Assembly (NCBI GenBank): GCA_964613045.1 | Contig: CAZTFS010000002.1 | Location: 16,024 to 80,023, forward strand | Origin: UBA1081 sp964613045 | Lineage (GTDB): Bacteria > Bacillota > Clostridia > Oscillospirales > Acutalibacteraceae | Direction: 5' to 3' | DNA length: 64,000 nt | Shown: piece after piece, positions 51,495-59,839 of the stretch | How positions within the stretch are numbered: the first letter of the stretch is position 1 | Layout: every line of letters starts with the position of its first letter | Notes under the pieces: generated by a model | Seen by the model: the letters and a program-made list of their open reading frames with translations, nothing else | Database searches by the model: none | What the model was told of the DNA's origin: nothing | Made by a program: the position numbers and the translations under genes

Positions 51495-52199
51495 TTAAGA
51501 CTTTTTCTCTTTATTCTTTAAATATCTTGTATATACTGCCGTGCTGCCGATTCCGAGTATACCTGTAGCAACAAAAATGATAATTGAATACAGAAAATTG
51601 CTGTTGCCTATTTCCGCACCGCACCATGTAGATGTTATAATTGACGGGATTCTCGCAACAGTAGTTAAAAAGATGAATTTCGGCGTTGAAACAGGAAGCA
51701 TAAACTGAAAATAAGTCAATAGATCTTTTGGTGTGCCGGGTATAAGATAAAGCAGAAACAAAGATGTGTTAACATTAATTTTGTTTATGTACTTCTTAGC
51801 TGTCAGAATCTGTTTTTCTGTGAGGATTGCGTTAATAAACCGAGCACCGATATATTTTGTCAGAAGAATGATAATGATTGAGCCTATCTCAGTTCCCAAA
51901 AGGCACAGCAAACAGCCGCCGAATGTTCCGAAAACGTAGCCTGATGCAATTTCAAGCGGTTCTGACGGAATGAACTTAACAATTGTCTGCAATGCCCTTA
52001 TAAGAACGAATATGACTTTGCCCCATACTCCGAAGCCGTTCAGCCATTCTTTAAGATTCTCTTTATTTAAAATTACGGAATATAGCTCTGTCCCGTAATT
52101 TATGTAAAACAGAATTAATGCTGAAATAAAGCCCGATAATAATATGATTGGGAATAAAAGCTTGTTGTCTTTAACGAACCGTAAAATTTTCTTTATCAT
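51495..52199 (-). CDS. VTT-domain membrane protein (TVP38/TMEM64, DedA-related)
   Basis: A 234-residue membrane protein with five to six hydrophobic segments. The VTT core is seen in FIPSEPLEIASGYVFGTFGG (residues about 77-96) and the re-entrant helix region LYLIPGTPKDLLTYFQF (about 150-166), both typical of TVP38/TMEM64 proteins, some relatives of which move or scramble lipids. Its start lies inside the 3' end of the GT8 gene (29-base overlap), with GAGG in that gene, so the pair is translationally linked. Confidence 0.88.
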   Translation of the reverse strand: MIKKILRFVKDNKLLFPIILLSGFISALILFYINYGTELYSVILNKENLKEWLNGFGVWGKVIFVLIRALQTIVKFIPSEPLEIASGYVFGTFGGCLLCLLGTEIGSIIIILLTKYIGARFINAILTEKQILTAKKYINKINVNTSLFLLYLIPGTPKDLLTYFQFMLPVSTPKFIFLTTVARIPSIITSTWCGAEIGNSNFLYSIIIFVATGILGIGSTAVYTRYLKNKEKKS

Positions 52200-52968
52200 C
52201 TCTCAGTTCCTCATAAAAGACCTTCAGTGGATTCTGACAGCCTTCATGCCATGGCTTGTCCTTGCCGTCGTAATGTATCAGCACTGTGTTCTTTCTGACC
52301 CAATCAATATTAAGTTTTTTTCGTTTATATGTCTTTAAATCAAGATTGATTATATTTGAATCGCACAGCTTGATTCTGTTATAGAATAATGCATTTATAA
52401 TATCCTGGTCGCCGAATTCCAATTTCAGTTTTGTGTTTTTAATAAAATCAAAAATTTCTTTACCCGTGTATTTTTCTCTCAGAAATTCAAGATTGATAAG
52501 CATAACGCCTGAATTTACAAAGGGGTAGGCGGCAGGAAGCCTCAAACGCATTGAATTGAACCAATGCATAAATGAATTAACGTGTGTTGATGCTGATAAA
52601 TAATATCTGTCAATGTCACAGTAATAAAATTTGCTTATGTCATTGATAACCACCGTGTCGGGATCGAGATAAAGCACCCTTTTTATATCTTTAGGCAGAT
52701 AGTCCATACATAAAAGTCTGTAATATGCTTCTTTTGTAATGTGTTTAAGAAGCGGCAGGCCGTCAAACAGCTCGTCTGTGATCCTGATGAAATGCAAATG
52801 GTGATTCGTGTCTGAAATGCATTCGCTGATTTTTAGTTTATCGTCCTCATTAAGACGGCTGTAGGCTATGTAATAGCAGTTCTGTTCATAAGAGTTCTTG
52901 TTTATTGAATGTATCAATACGCAAAGAGGCTCTAAATATGATTCATTCAATGTAAATAAGAAATTCAT
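52171..52968 (-). CDS. Glycosyltransferase family 8 protein
   Basis: A 265-residue retaining glycosyltransferase that uses nucleotide-sugars (UDP-glucose or -galactose type). The DxD motif is VLYLDPDTVVIND, the acceptor segment NSGVMLINLEFLRE and the closing His motif IHYDGKDKPWHEG are typical of GT8. The coding sequence is visibly more A/T-rich than its neighbours, which may mean recent transfer. The start lies next to a large inverted repeat (52969-53000) that places the Shine-Dalgarno in a loop. It overlaps the VTT gene by 29 bases. Confidence 0.88.
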   Translation of the reverse strand: MNFLFTLNESYLEPLCVLIHSINKNSYEQNCYYIAYSRLNEDDKLKISECISDTNHHLHFIRITDELFDGLPLLKHITKEAYYRLLCMDYLPKDIKRVLYLDPDTVVINDISKFYYCDIDRYYLSASTHVNSFMHWFNSMRLRLPAAYPFVNSGVMLINLEFLREKYTGKEIFDFIKNTKLKLEFGDQDIINALFYNRIKLCDSNIINLDLKTYKRKKLNIDWVRKNTVLIHYDGKDKPWHEGCQNPLKVFYEELRDDKENFTVR

Positions 52969-53000
52969 AATCTATCCACATTCCTTTCTGTGGGTAGATT
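52969..53000 (-). promoter_or_regulatory. Stem-loop displaying the GT8 Shine-Dalgarno
   Basis: Minus-strand arms AATCTACCCACA and TGTGGATAGATT pair over 11 of 12 positions (one C-A mismatch) around the 8-base loop GAAAGGAA. AAAGGA in the loop is the only good ribosome binding site and the second arm ends at the ATG, so the stem brings a distant site (13 bases) next to the start codon. It could be an RNA switch or a DNA operator. Confidence 0.65.
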
Positions 53001-53065
53001 GTACTGTTTTTATGTTAAATTAAGGCGTTGTGAAATCAAAGAATAAGTAAAGATTTTGCAACAAA

Positions 53066-54352
53066 TCAGACAAGCTCACCTATGCAGTGTTCATCCGAAC
53101 AGCTTGTTATTTTTACATTTATTATCTGACCCGTAAGTTCTTTATCGCTTTTTACCAAAACAGGTGTGTAATTTTTTGTATATCCGCATTGCATACCGTT
53201 CTTCGGAGCCTCAAACAGTACAGAAAAAATCTTTCCCTCGGACTCGGCAAATGCAGTTTTTCTTATGTCTTCACAGACGGCAGACAGTTTTGCTGCTCTT
53301 TCGCTTTTTACGGCGTTATTAAGCTGTCCGTCCATTTTTGCAGCTCTTGTACCTTCTCTGATCGAATAGGGGAAAACATGAACCTTTTCAAATTTGATCT
53401 TTTTTGCAAATTTAACGGTTTCTTCAAATTCCTCCTGTGTTTCCCCGGGGAAACCTGTTATGATGTCTGTTGTTACGGAAGCATCATTGAATGTGCTTCT
53501 GAGCTTGTTTACAAGTGCCGTGTATTCATCTGTATTGTAATGTCTGTTCATGCGTTTAAGCACCGCATCACATCCGCTTTGCAGTGAGATATGGAACTGA
53601 GGACAGAATTTTGAGCAGGCGGAAAATGATTCTATCATTTCATCGCTGATATGGTCAGGTTCAAGCGAGCCTAAACGTATTCTTTCGATTCCGTCTGTAT
53701 TCTGTGCCGAATTTACAGCATCTGTCAGTGACAGACCTATATCTCTGCCGTATGCAGAAAGATTTATTCCCACAAAAACAACTTCTTTAAAACCGTTGTC
53801 AGCGAGAGACTTTAATTCGGTTTTTATATCTTCAATTGATTTTGATCTTGATCTTCCTCTGGCGTACGGTATTGCACAATATGAACAGAAACGGTTACAA
53901 CCGTCCTGTATCTTCATGAATGCTCTGGTGTGTCCCGAAAATTCGGTTATTATAATGCCCTCATATTTTTCATCATTTTTGTGCTGAGTAATGTTTCTTA
54001 TGTACTGATGTTCTTTGAACCACTTATTCAATGATGAAATAAGCTGACTGTTATTTTTATTTCCGAGAATAATATCAGCTTCATTTACAGCAAGTGCCTC
54101 TTCGGGAAAAGCCTGGGGAACACAGCCTGTCATAACGACAACTGCGTTCGGGTGAGACGATTTAAATTTTCTTACTGCCTGTCTTGTTTTTCGGTTGCTT
54201 TCCGCCGTAACGGTGCATGAATTTACTATGTAAACATCGGCGTCTTCTTTCGTATCCACAACAAGGTAGCCGTTCTTTGTCAGCATTTCAGTCATTTCCT
54301 GAGATTCATACTGATTGACCTTGCATCCTAAGGTGTAAATTGCTGCTTTCAT
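53066..54352 (-). CDS. mtaB: tRNA (N6-threonylcarbamoyladenosine37-C2)-methylthiotransferase
   Basis: A 428-residue radical-SAM methylthiotransferase that thiomethylates t6A37 in ANN-decoding tRNAs. The N-terminal UPF0004 domain has LGCKVNQYES and cluster cysteines in NSCTVT and GCVPQ. The radical-SAM cluster is CNRFCSYCAIPYARG, followed by VFVGINLSAYG. The C-terminal TRAM domain begins about residue 365. These features and the short linker point to MtaB rather than MiaB. No terminator was identified between it and the GT8 gene 97 bases away. Confidence 0.93.
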   Translation of the reverse strand: MKAAIYTLGCKVNQYESQEMTEMLTKNGYLVVDTKEDADVYIVNSCTVTAESNRKTRQAVRKFKSSHPNAVVVMTGCVPQAFPEEALAVNEADIILGNKNNSQLISSLNKWFKEHQYIRNITQHKNDEKYEGIIITEFSGHTRAFMKIQDGCNRFCSYCAIPYARGRSRSKSIEDIKTELKSLADNGFKEVVFVGINLSAYGRDIGLSLTDAVNSAQNTDGIERIRLGSLEPDHISDEMIESFSACSKFCPQFHISLQSGCDAVLKRMNRHYNTDEYTALVNKLRSTFNDASVTTDIITGFPGETQEEFEETVKFAKKIKFEKVHVFPYSIREGTRAAKMDGQLNNAVKSERAAKLSAVCEDIRKTAFAESEGKIFSVLFEAPKNGMQCGYTKNYTPVLVKSDKELTGQIINVKITSCSDEHCIGELV

Positions 54353-54475
54353 TTAGTATCACATCCTAACATAATATTATATTAGTCAATTGTTAAAAAA
54401 GCAAGTATATTATAGCATGTCAGAACATAAATTTAAATGAGAACAAGCATTCAAATTTTTGGAAGGTGTGTTATA

Positions 54476-55702
54476 ATGAAGAAGTATATAACTGTAATAG
54501 CAACAGTATGCCTGAGTATGGTGATGAGTATATGTGTATTTGCTGTTCCTTTTTCCGTCGATGACGAACTGGAATATTCCGAAAACAGTAAAATTCCTGC
54601 AGAAACTGTCGATGCCGCTGCAGCTGTTGATGCACAGCTGATGACCTATGCAAAAGCTGTAGTTCTGATGGAAAAGTCAACAGGCAAGATTCTTTATGCT
54701 GAGAATGAAAATGAAAAACTCTATCCTGCATCTGTTACCAAAATAATGTCCATTCTTCTTGTTTGTGAAGCTGTAGATTCGGGCAGAATAAAGCTGTCGG
54801 ATGAGGTTTCGTGCTCCTCTAACGCAGCATCAAAGGGCGGTTCTCAGATCTGGCTTGAACCGGGCGAAGTGATGAGCGTCGAAGAACTGCTGAAGGCTAC
54901 TTGCGTTTACAGTGCAAATGATGCTTGTACACTTCTCGGAGAATATGTAAGCGGCAGTGAACAGGCCTTTACGGATGATATGAATAAAAAAGCACAGCAG
55001 TTAGGTATGACAAATACCCGTTTTGATAATTGTACGGGGCTTGATGATACCACAGATACACATCTTACAACAGCATACGATATAGCTCTGATGTCCAGAG
55101 AGCTGCTCAGCCATGATTTTATAAAACAGTATACAACTATATGGATGGATTCGCTTCGTGACGGCGAAACTCAGCTTGTAAACACCAACAGACTCGTTCG
55201 GTTTTATGAAGGTATAACAGGTCTTAAAACAGGAACTACTGAAAAAGCAGGGTGCTGTGTATCTGCTTCAGCCGAAAGAAACGGTATGGAGCTTATTGCT
55301 GTTGTTATGGGTAGTGACAACAGCACAGACAGGTTTACTTCTGCACAAAATCTTCTTGATTGGGGATTTGCCAATTATGAAATTACAATTCCCGATTTCG
55401 ACGAAAGCAGCGTTGCACCGATTAATGTCATTCACGGTAAAAAAGATACGGTTGATCTTTTAATTCCTGATATTGCGGCTGTACTTACAAATAAGGGAAA
55501 GGGAAGTGAGCTTAAAGCTGAAGTTGAGCTTCAGGAAAGTATAACAGCTCCTTTTGAAAAGGATACTGTTGTAGGGAAAATTAAAATTTGTATCGGTGAT
55601 GAGGTCGTTTCTGAGTATGAAATAAAAACTTCTGAAGGTGTTGAAGAGATGAATTTTTTTACTGCTTTATATAAACTTTTAACGTGTTTTTCCGAAAAAT
55701 GA
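54476..55702 (+). CDS. D-alanyl-D-alanine carboxypeptidase (class A/C low-mass PBP, DacF-like)
   Basis: A 408-residue exported peptidase that trims the terminal D-Ala from peptidoglycan stems. A signal peptide spans about 1-24. The SxxK active site is in YPASVTKIMSILL, SxN in VYSANDACTLL, and KTG in ITGLKTGTTEKAG. A C-terminal beta domain and a short hydrophobic/amphipathic tail (FFTALYKLLTCF) follow, likely for membrane attachment. Start 54476 has GGAAGG nine bases upstream; an ATG at 54437 lacks a ribosome binding site. Confidence 0.93.
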   Translation: MKKYITVIATVCLSMVMSICVFAVPFSVDDELEYSENSKIPAETVDAAAAVDAQLMTYAKAVVLMEKSTGKILYAENENEKLYPASVTKIMSILLVCEAVDSGRIKLSDEVSCSSNAASKGGSQIWLEPGEVMSVEELLKATCVYSANDACTLLGEYVSGSEQAFTDDMNKKAQQLGMTNTRFDNCTGLDDTTDTHLTTAYDIALMSRELLSHDFIKQYTTIWMDSLRDGETQLVNTNRLVRFYEGITGLKTGTTEKAGCCVSASAERNGMELIAVVMGSDNSTDRFTSAQNLLDWGFANYEITIPDFDESSVAPINVIHGKKDTVDLLIPDIAAVLTNKGKGSELKAEVELQESITAPFEKDTVVGKIKICIGDEVVSEYEIKTSEGVEEMNFFTALYKLLTCFSEK

Positions 55703-55745
55703 AATAAATTCATAAAATTTTTGCACACTAATGTCAAAAAATCTA

Positions 55746-55774
55746 TTGAAAAATCTTTTAATACATAGTATAAT
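55746..55774 (+). promoter_or_regulatory. Sigma-A promoter of pgi
   Basis: TTGAAA (55746-55751), 17-base spacer, TATAAT (55769-55774), with a leader of about 24 bases. Confidence 0.82.
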
Positions 55775-55804
55775 ATACAAAATATTTGTTTGGTGAGGCG
55801 TACT

Positions 55805-57151
55805 ATGGCGATTAATCTTAATTGTAAGTATCTGTCCTCTTTTGTAAGTGATGATGAAATTATTGCTGTAAAAGATGAATTAACTGATGCTTACGAAAAA
55901 CTTTATTCCAAAAAAACTGAAGCTGCCGGAAATGGCTTTCACGGCTGGCTGAATCTTCCCGAAAACTATGATAAGGAAGAATTTGCCCGAATAAAAGCAG
56001 CCGCAGCTAAGATAAAGAGCGATTCCGACGTTCTCGTTGTTATCGGCATCGGCGGCTCTTATCTGGGTGCAAGAGCAGCTATTGAATTCTGCAGATCTAA
56101 GAATTATAATGTAGTTGTTAAAGATGCACCTAAAATTTTCTTTGTTGGTAATTCTTTAAGTCCTACTGAGATCTCAGAAGTACTTGAGATCTGCAAAGCA
56201 TGTGATTTCTCTGTTAATGTAATTTCAAAGTCGGGTACAACGACCGAACCTGCTGTTGCATTCAGACTTTTTAAGGCACTTCTGACAGAGAAGTACGGCA
56301 AGGAAGAAGCGGCAAAGAGAATCTATGCAACCACGGATAAGTCAAGGGGTACTCTTAAAGAGATGGCTGATTCCGAAGGTTATGAGACTTTTGTTGTCCC
56401 TGATGATGTCGGCGGCAGATTTTCAGTTCTTACAGCTGTTGGGCTTCTTCCCGTCGCTGCAGCAGGAATTGATATTGATGCACTTATGAACGGTGCGTAT
56501 GATGCAATGAAAGCTTATGAAAACGGCGACGTGCTTTCTAATGATTGCTGTAAATATGCAGCTATCAGAAACATTCTTTTAAGAAAAGGAAAGAATGTTG
56601 AAATGATGGTCAGCTATGAACCTGATTTTACAATGATGAATGAATGGTTTAAGCAGCTTTTCGGTGAAAGTGAAGGAAAAGAAAATAAGGGTATCTTTCC
56701 TTCCAGTGCTGTTTATTCGACCGATCTTCATTCACTCGGTCAGTATGTTCAGGAAGGTCAGCGTCACTTGTTTGAAACAGTCGTTGTTTTTGAACAGCCC
56801 AAATGCGATATTGTGATTGAGGAGGATGAAAACAACAGCGACGGACTCAATTTTATTGCAGGAAAAACATTGTCTTATGTTAACTCCAAGGCTTTTGAGG
56901 GTACAGTTCTCGCTCATACAGACGGCGATGTTCCCAATATCGTTCTTGAAGTTGAAAAAATGGATGAATATAATTTAGGTTATCTCATTTATTTCTTTGA
57001 AAAGGCTTGTGCCGTATCGGGTTATATGCTTGGCGTAAACCCCTTTAATCAGCCCGGTGTCGAAAGCTATAAGAAGAACATGTTTGCTCTTCTCGGTAAG
57101 CCCGGCTATGAAGATATGGCTGAGGAACTTTCAAAGAGATTGAATGGTTGA
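55805..57151 (+). CDS. pgi: Glucose-6-phosphate isomerase
   Basis: A 448-residue glycolytic enzyme interconverting glucose 6-phosphate and fructose 6-phosphate. Seen are VVIGIGGSYLGARA, VISKSGTTTEPAVAF (phosphate binding), DVGGRFSVLTAVGLLP, the catalytic region LFGESEGKENKGIFPSS, and PFNQPGVESYKK near the C-terminus. Length matches the short bacterial PGI. GTGAGG precedes the ATG at 55805; a TTG at 55790 is less likely. Confidence 0.97.
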   Translation: MAINLNCKYLSSFVSDDEIIAVKDELTDAYEKLYSKKTEAAGNGFHGWLNLPENYDKEEFARIKAAAAKIKSDSDVLVVIGIGGSYLGARAAIEFCRSKNYNVVVKDAPKIFFVGNSLSPTEISEVLEICKACDFSVNVISKSGTTTEPAVAFRLFKALLTEKYGKEEAAKRIYATTDKSRGTLKEMADSEGYETFVVPDDVGGRFSVLTAVGLLPVAAAGIDIDALMNGAYDAMKAYENGDVLSNDCCKYAAIRNILLRKGKNVEMMVSYEPDFTMMNEWFKQLFGESEGKENKGIFPSSAVYSTDLHSLGQYVQEGQRHLFETVVVFEQPKCDIVIEEDENNSDGLNFIAGKTLSYVNSKAFEGTVLAHTDGDVPNIVLEVEKMDEYNLGYLIYFFEKACAVSGYMLGVNPFNQPGVESYKKNMFALLGKPGYEDMAEELSKRLNG

Positions 57152-57181
57152 CCCTCATTATAAAGTAAAGGAGAAATACAA

Positions 57182-57598
57182 ATGATTACATTACTTACCG
57201 GAACAAAAGGCAGCGGCAAAACAAAGAAGCTTATCGCTCTTATTGATGAGGCTCTTCAGGCTTCTCAGGGCCATGTTATCTGTGTTGAGCAGAAGGAAGC
57301 TCTCAGATATGATGTTAAGACCAGCGTAAGACTTGTTTCTGCAGACGCTTATAATATTAAGGGTTTTGAAGCTTTTTACGGACTTCTTTCAGGTCTTTGT
57401 GCAGGAGATCATGATATAACTGACATCCTTATCGATGCAACACTTCGTATAGGTTCAAGAGATTATGAGGAGCTTGCAGATTTCCTTGTAAAGGTAGATG
57501 CACTTTCCAAGGAAGCTGATGTTAAATTTACATTTACAGTTTCAACTGAGACTGAGAATATTCCTGAGAGAGCTCTTGCTCTTTGCGAACTTAAGTAA
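57182..57598 (+). CDS. Small P-loop protein of unknown function
   Basis: A 138-residue protein beginning with a Walker A motif, LLTGTKGSGKTKKL (GTKGSGKT, residues 6-13), followed by an acidic segment DITDILIDATL that may be the Walker B strand. It is shorter than normal P-loop ATPases. Similar small clostridial proteins are sometimes labelled PilT-like, but there is no pilus context. AAGGAG lies upstream and it follows pgi by 30 bases, so it is probably co-transcribed. Function unknown. Confidence 0.75.
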   Translation: MITLLTGTKGSGKTKKLIALIDEALQASQGHVICVEQKEALRYDVKTSVRLVSADAYNIKGFEAFYGLLSGLCAGDHDITDILIDATLRIGSRDYEELADFLVKVDALSKEADVKFTFTVSTETENIPERALALCELK

Positions 57599-57683
57599 TA
57601 TTTTTCGGCAGCGTTAGGTTCTGCTGATGGAGATTTTTGATCAGTTTACGGTAAAAAATATTTAAATTATTCCCAAAAAGATA

Positions 57684-57712
57684 TTGACAAAGTCGTAAAT
57701 TGAATATATAAT
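57684..57712 (+). promoter_or_regulatory. Sigma-A promoter of yceD-rpmF
   Basis: TTGACA (57684-57689), 17-base spacer, TATAAT (57707-57712): both elements match the consensus. Confidence 0.88.
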
Positions 57713-57744
57713 ATTATCCGTTCGTATTTTGGAGGACTTTGTAA

Positions 57745-58227
57745 ATGAATATTGATCTGCGTCGCTTTTTTGAAAATGACGATATCAGGCAGGATTTTGA
57801 TTATGAATTCTCAGCCGATGATGAATTGATTCCCGAACCTGTAAAGGTCAAGGGATTCATAAAGGGCTCAACTGGTGTCGTTTCTCTTTCTTCGGCAGCG
57901 GAATGTTCCGTTTGTACGCAGTGTGCAAAGTGTGCAAAAGATATCAGCATAAAGCTGGATGTCCCCGTTGAACATCTTCTTATCTCGCATCTTAATGATG
58001 AAGATAATGATGATTATATCCTTGTCGAAAATATGGTTCTTGATCTTGATGAACTTGCGTTGGAGGATATTTATCTTTCTCTTCCGTCAAGATTTCTTTG
58101 TAAAAAGGATTGTAAGGGATTGTGTCCGTTTTGCGGTAAGGATATTAATGAAGGTGAGTGTGGCTGCAAGAAGCCCGTTGATCCCCGCCTTGCGGCACTT
58201 CAGAAGCTTTTGACTGATGATGAATGA
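57745..58227 (+). CDS. YceD (DUF177) family protein
   Basis: A 160-residue cytoplasmic protein with CTQCAKC near residue 55 and a C-terminal zinc-ribbon-like CKGLCPFCGKDINEGECGC, the standard DUF177 arrangement. In other bacteria YceD is linked to rRNA accumulation and ribosome assembly; its gene is nearly always upstream of rpmF, as here (28 bases). GGAGG precedes the start. Confidence 0.88.
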   Translation: MNIDLRRFFENDDIRQDFDYEFSADDELIPEPVKVKGFIKGSTGVVSLSSAAECSVCTQCAKCAKDISIKLDVPVEHLLISHLNDEDNDDYILVENMVLDLDELALEDIYLSLPSRFLCKKDCKGLCPFCGKDINEGECGCKKPVDPRLAALQKLLTDDE

Positions 58228-58255
58228 TTGTGTAATTTATTAGGAGGTTTTCAAT

Positions 58256-58438
58256 ATGGCAGTACCTGCAAGAAGAGTTTCTCATGCAAGAAGAGATAAA
58301 AGACGTTCTAACGTTTGGAAGATGGATGCTCCTTCTCTCCAGAGATGTCCTCAGTGCGGTGAGTTCAAGAGAACACACAGAGTATGCGATACCTGCGGTT
58401 ATTATAACGGCAAACAGGTTATCAGCGTAGAGGAATAA
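58256..58438 (+). CDS. rpmF: 50S ribosomal protein L32
   Basis: A 60-residue basic protein with the L32 signature: MAVPARRVSHARRDKRRSN at the start, then two CxxC pairs (RCPQCGEF and VCDTCGYY) forming the zinc-binding form. AGGAGG precedes the ATG. Follows yceD and ends at a terminator. Confidence 0.97.
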   Translation: MAVPARRVSHARRDKRRSNVWKMDAPSLQRCPQCGEFKRTHRVCDTCGYYNGKQVISVEE

Positions 58439-58459
58439 TTCCTTTTTGTTTCTGACATT

Positions 58460-58491
58460 AAAGGCGGAGAATAATTGTTCCCCGCCTTTTT
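58460..58491 (+). terminator. Intrinsic terminator of rpmF
   Basis: AAAGGCGG and CCGCCTTT arms (58460-58467, 58482-58489) with inner pairing, followed by TTT. Confidence 0.82.
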
Positions 58492-58521
58492 AGTGTTGTT
58501 TACTATCGGGAGGAATCATAA

Positions 58522-59832
58522 TTGGCTGTAAAGATCAGCGAAGTTGATATGGATTCACTCTGTGGCAGAAAAGGTATTGCCGCAGGGTTTGTTTTGCTTT
58601 CTGTAAACGGTCACGATATTAATGATGTGCTTGATTATCGGTTTTATGCTTCCTCCAAGCGTATAAATGTTATTTTTAAAGATGCTGAAGATAATGAATT
58701 TTCTCTCCATCTGAAGACTCACGGAGATGTTGACGAGCTCGGACTCAGATTTGATACTTATCTGATGGACAAGCAGCATTCCTGTAAAAATAAGTGTATT
58801 TTCTGTTTTGTCGATCAGATGCCGCATGGTATGAGAAAAAGTCTTTATTTTAAAGATGATGATTCCAGACTTTCTTTTCTTTTCGGAAACTACGTAACTT
58901 TGACCAATATGACGGAAGCGGATATCAACAGGCTGGTGGAAATGCATATTTCCCCCGTTAATATTTCCGTTCACACAATGAATCCCGATCTTCGTGTGAA
59001 AATGATGAAAAATCCCCATGCAGGTGATGTTCTCAGATATCTCAAGATGCTTGCAGACGGCGGAATAGAAATAAATGCTCAGCTTGTATTGTGTCCCGGT
59101 TATAATGACGGTGATGAACTGGATTTTTCTCTTAATGAATTAAAAAAACTCGGTAATTCAGTAATAAGCGTCGCCGCTGTTCCTGTCGGTCTTACAAAGC
59201 ACAGGGAAGGACTTTGTAAGCTTGAATGCTTCAATAAACAGACTGCAGGCGATGTAATAGACAGGATAGAAGCCTTCAATAAGGCAAATTATGATGAATT
59301 TTCAAGAAATTTTGCCTATCCTGCAGATGAATTTTTTATTCTTGCTGACCGAAAAATGCCCGATTGCGGTTATTATGATGATTTTCGTCAGCTTGATAAC
59401 GGTGTCGGACTCTGGAGTCTTACAAAATCAGATTTTATTGAAGCGTTGGAGGAAGCTGCTGTTTGTGAAAGCCGAAAGATCGCAATAATAACAGGAGTTG
59501 CGGCATCGCCTCTTATGAATGAGCTTGCATCAATGGTAAATCTTAAGTTCCGTGATGTTATTGTCGATGTCAAGACCGTTGTAAATAATTTTTTCGGTCA
59601 TGATGTAACTGTTGCAGGTCTGATAACTGCGAGTGACATAATTAATCAGCTGAAGGATCTTTCTGAATATGATTACGCATTGATTCCTTCTGTAATGCTC
59701 AGGGAAGACGGTTCTGAAGTTTTTCTTGATGATATTTCTCTTTCAGAGCTTTCTGAAAAACTAAATGTGAAAATTAATGTTTCTGCTCAGGGTGGCAGAG
59801 AATTGTTATACTCAATTACGGGAAAGGAGTGA
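58522..59832 (+). CDS. DUF512 radical-SAM-like protein with N-terminal PDZ-type domain
   Basis: A 436-residue protein. Residues 1-75 resemble a PDZ domain (FVLLSVNGHDINDVLDYRF). Residues 86-95 carry CKNKCIFCFV, a radical-SAM CxxxCxxC cluster, then QMPHGMRKSLYFKDDD. The C-terminal part is DUF512 (ILADRKMPDCGYYDDF). Such proteins occur beside der in many Clostridia but their reaction is not known. The start is a TTG with GGGAGG eight bases upstream. The stop overlaps the ribosome binding region of der. Confidence 0.87.
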   Translation: MAVKISEVDMDSLCGRKGIAAGFVLLSVNGHDINDVLDYRFYASSKRINVIFKDAEDNEFSLHLKTHGDVDELGLRFDTYLMDKQHSCKNKCIFCFVDQMPHGMRKSLYFKDDDSRLSFLFGNYVTLTNMTEADINRLVEMHISPVNISVHTMNPDLRVKMMKNPHAGDVLRYLKMLADGGIEINAQLVLCPGYNDGDELDFSLNELKKLGNSVISVAAVPVGLTKHREGLCKLECFNKQTAGDVIDRIEAFNKANYDEFSRNFAYPADEFFILADRKMPDCGYYDDFRQLDNGVGLWSLTKSDFIEALEEAAVCESRKIAIITGVAASPLMNELASMVNLKFRDVIVDVKTVVNNFFGHDVTVAGLITASDIINQLKDLSEYDYALIPSVMLREDGSEVFLDDISLSELSEKLNVKINVSAQGGRELLYSITGKE

Positions 59833-59839
59833 TTTGAAT

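Noticed and set aside
54353..54475. Promoter for the D-Ala-D-Ala carboxypeptidase gene
   Set aside because: Several TATA-like elements exist but none has a -35 at acceptable spacing on the plus strand.
57599..57683. Possible terminator after the P-loop gene (CGGCAG/CTGCTG arms)
   Set aside because: Only about 6 pairs with a G-U, a 9-base loop and a poor tail; not strong enough to list.
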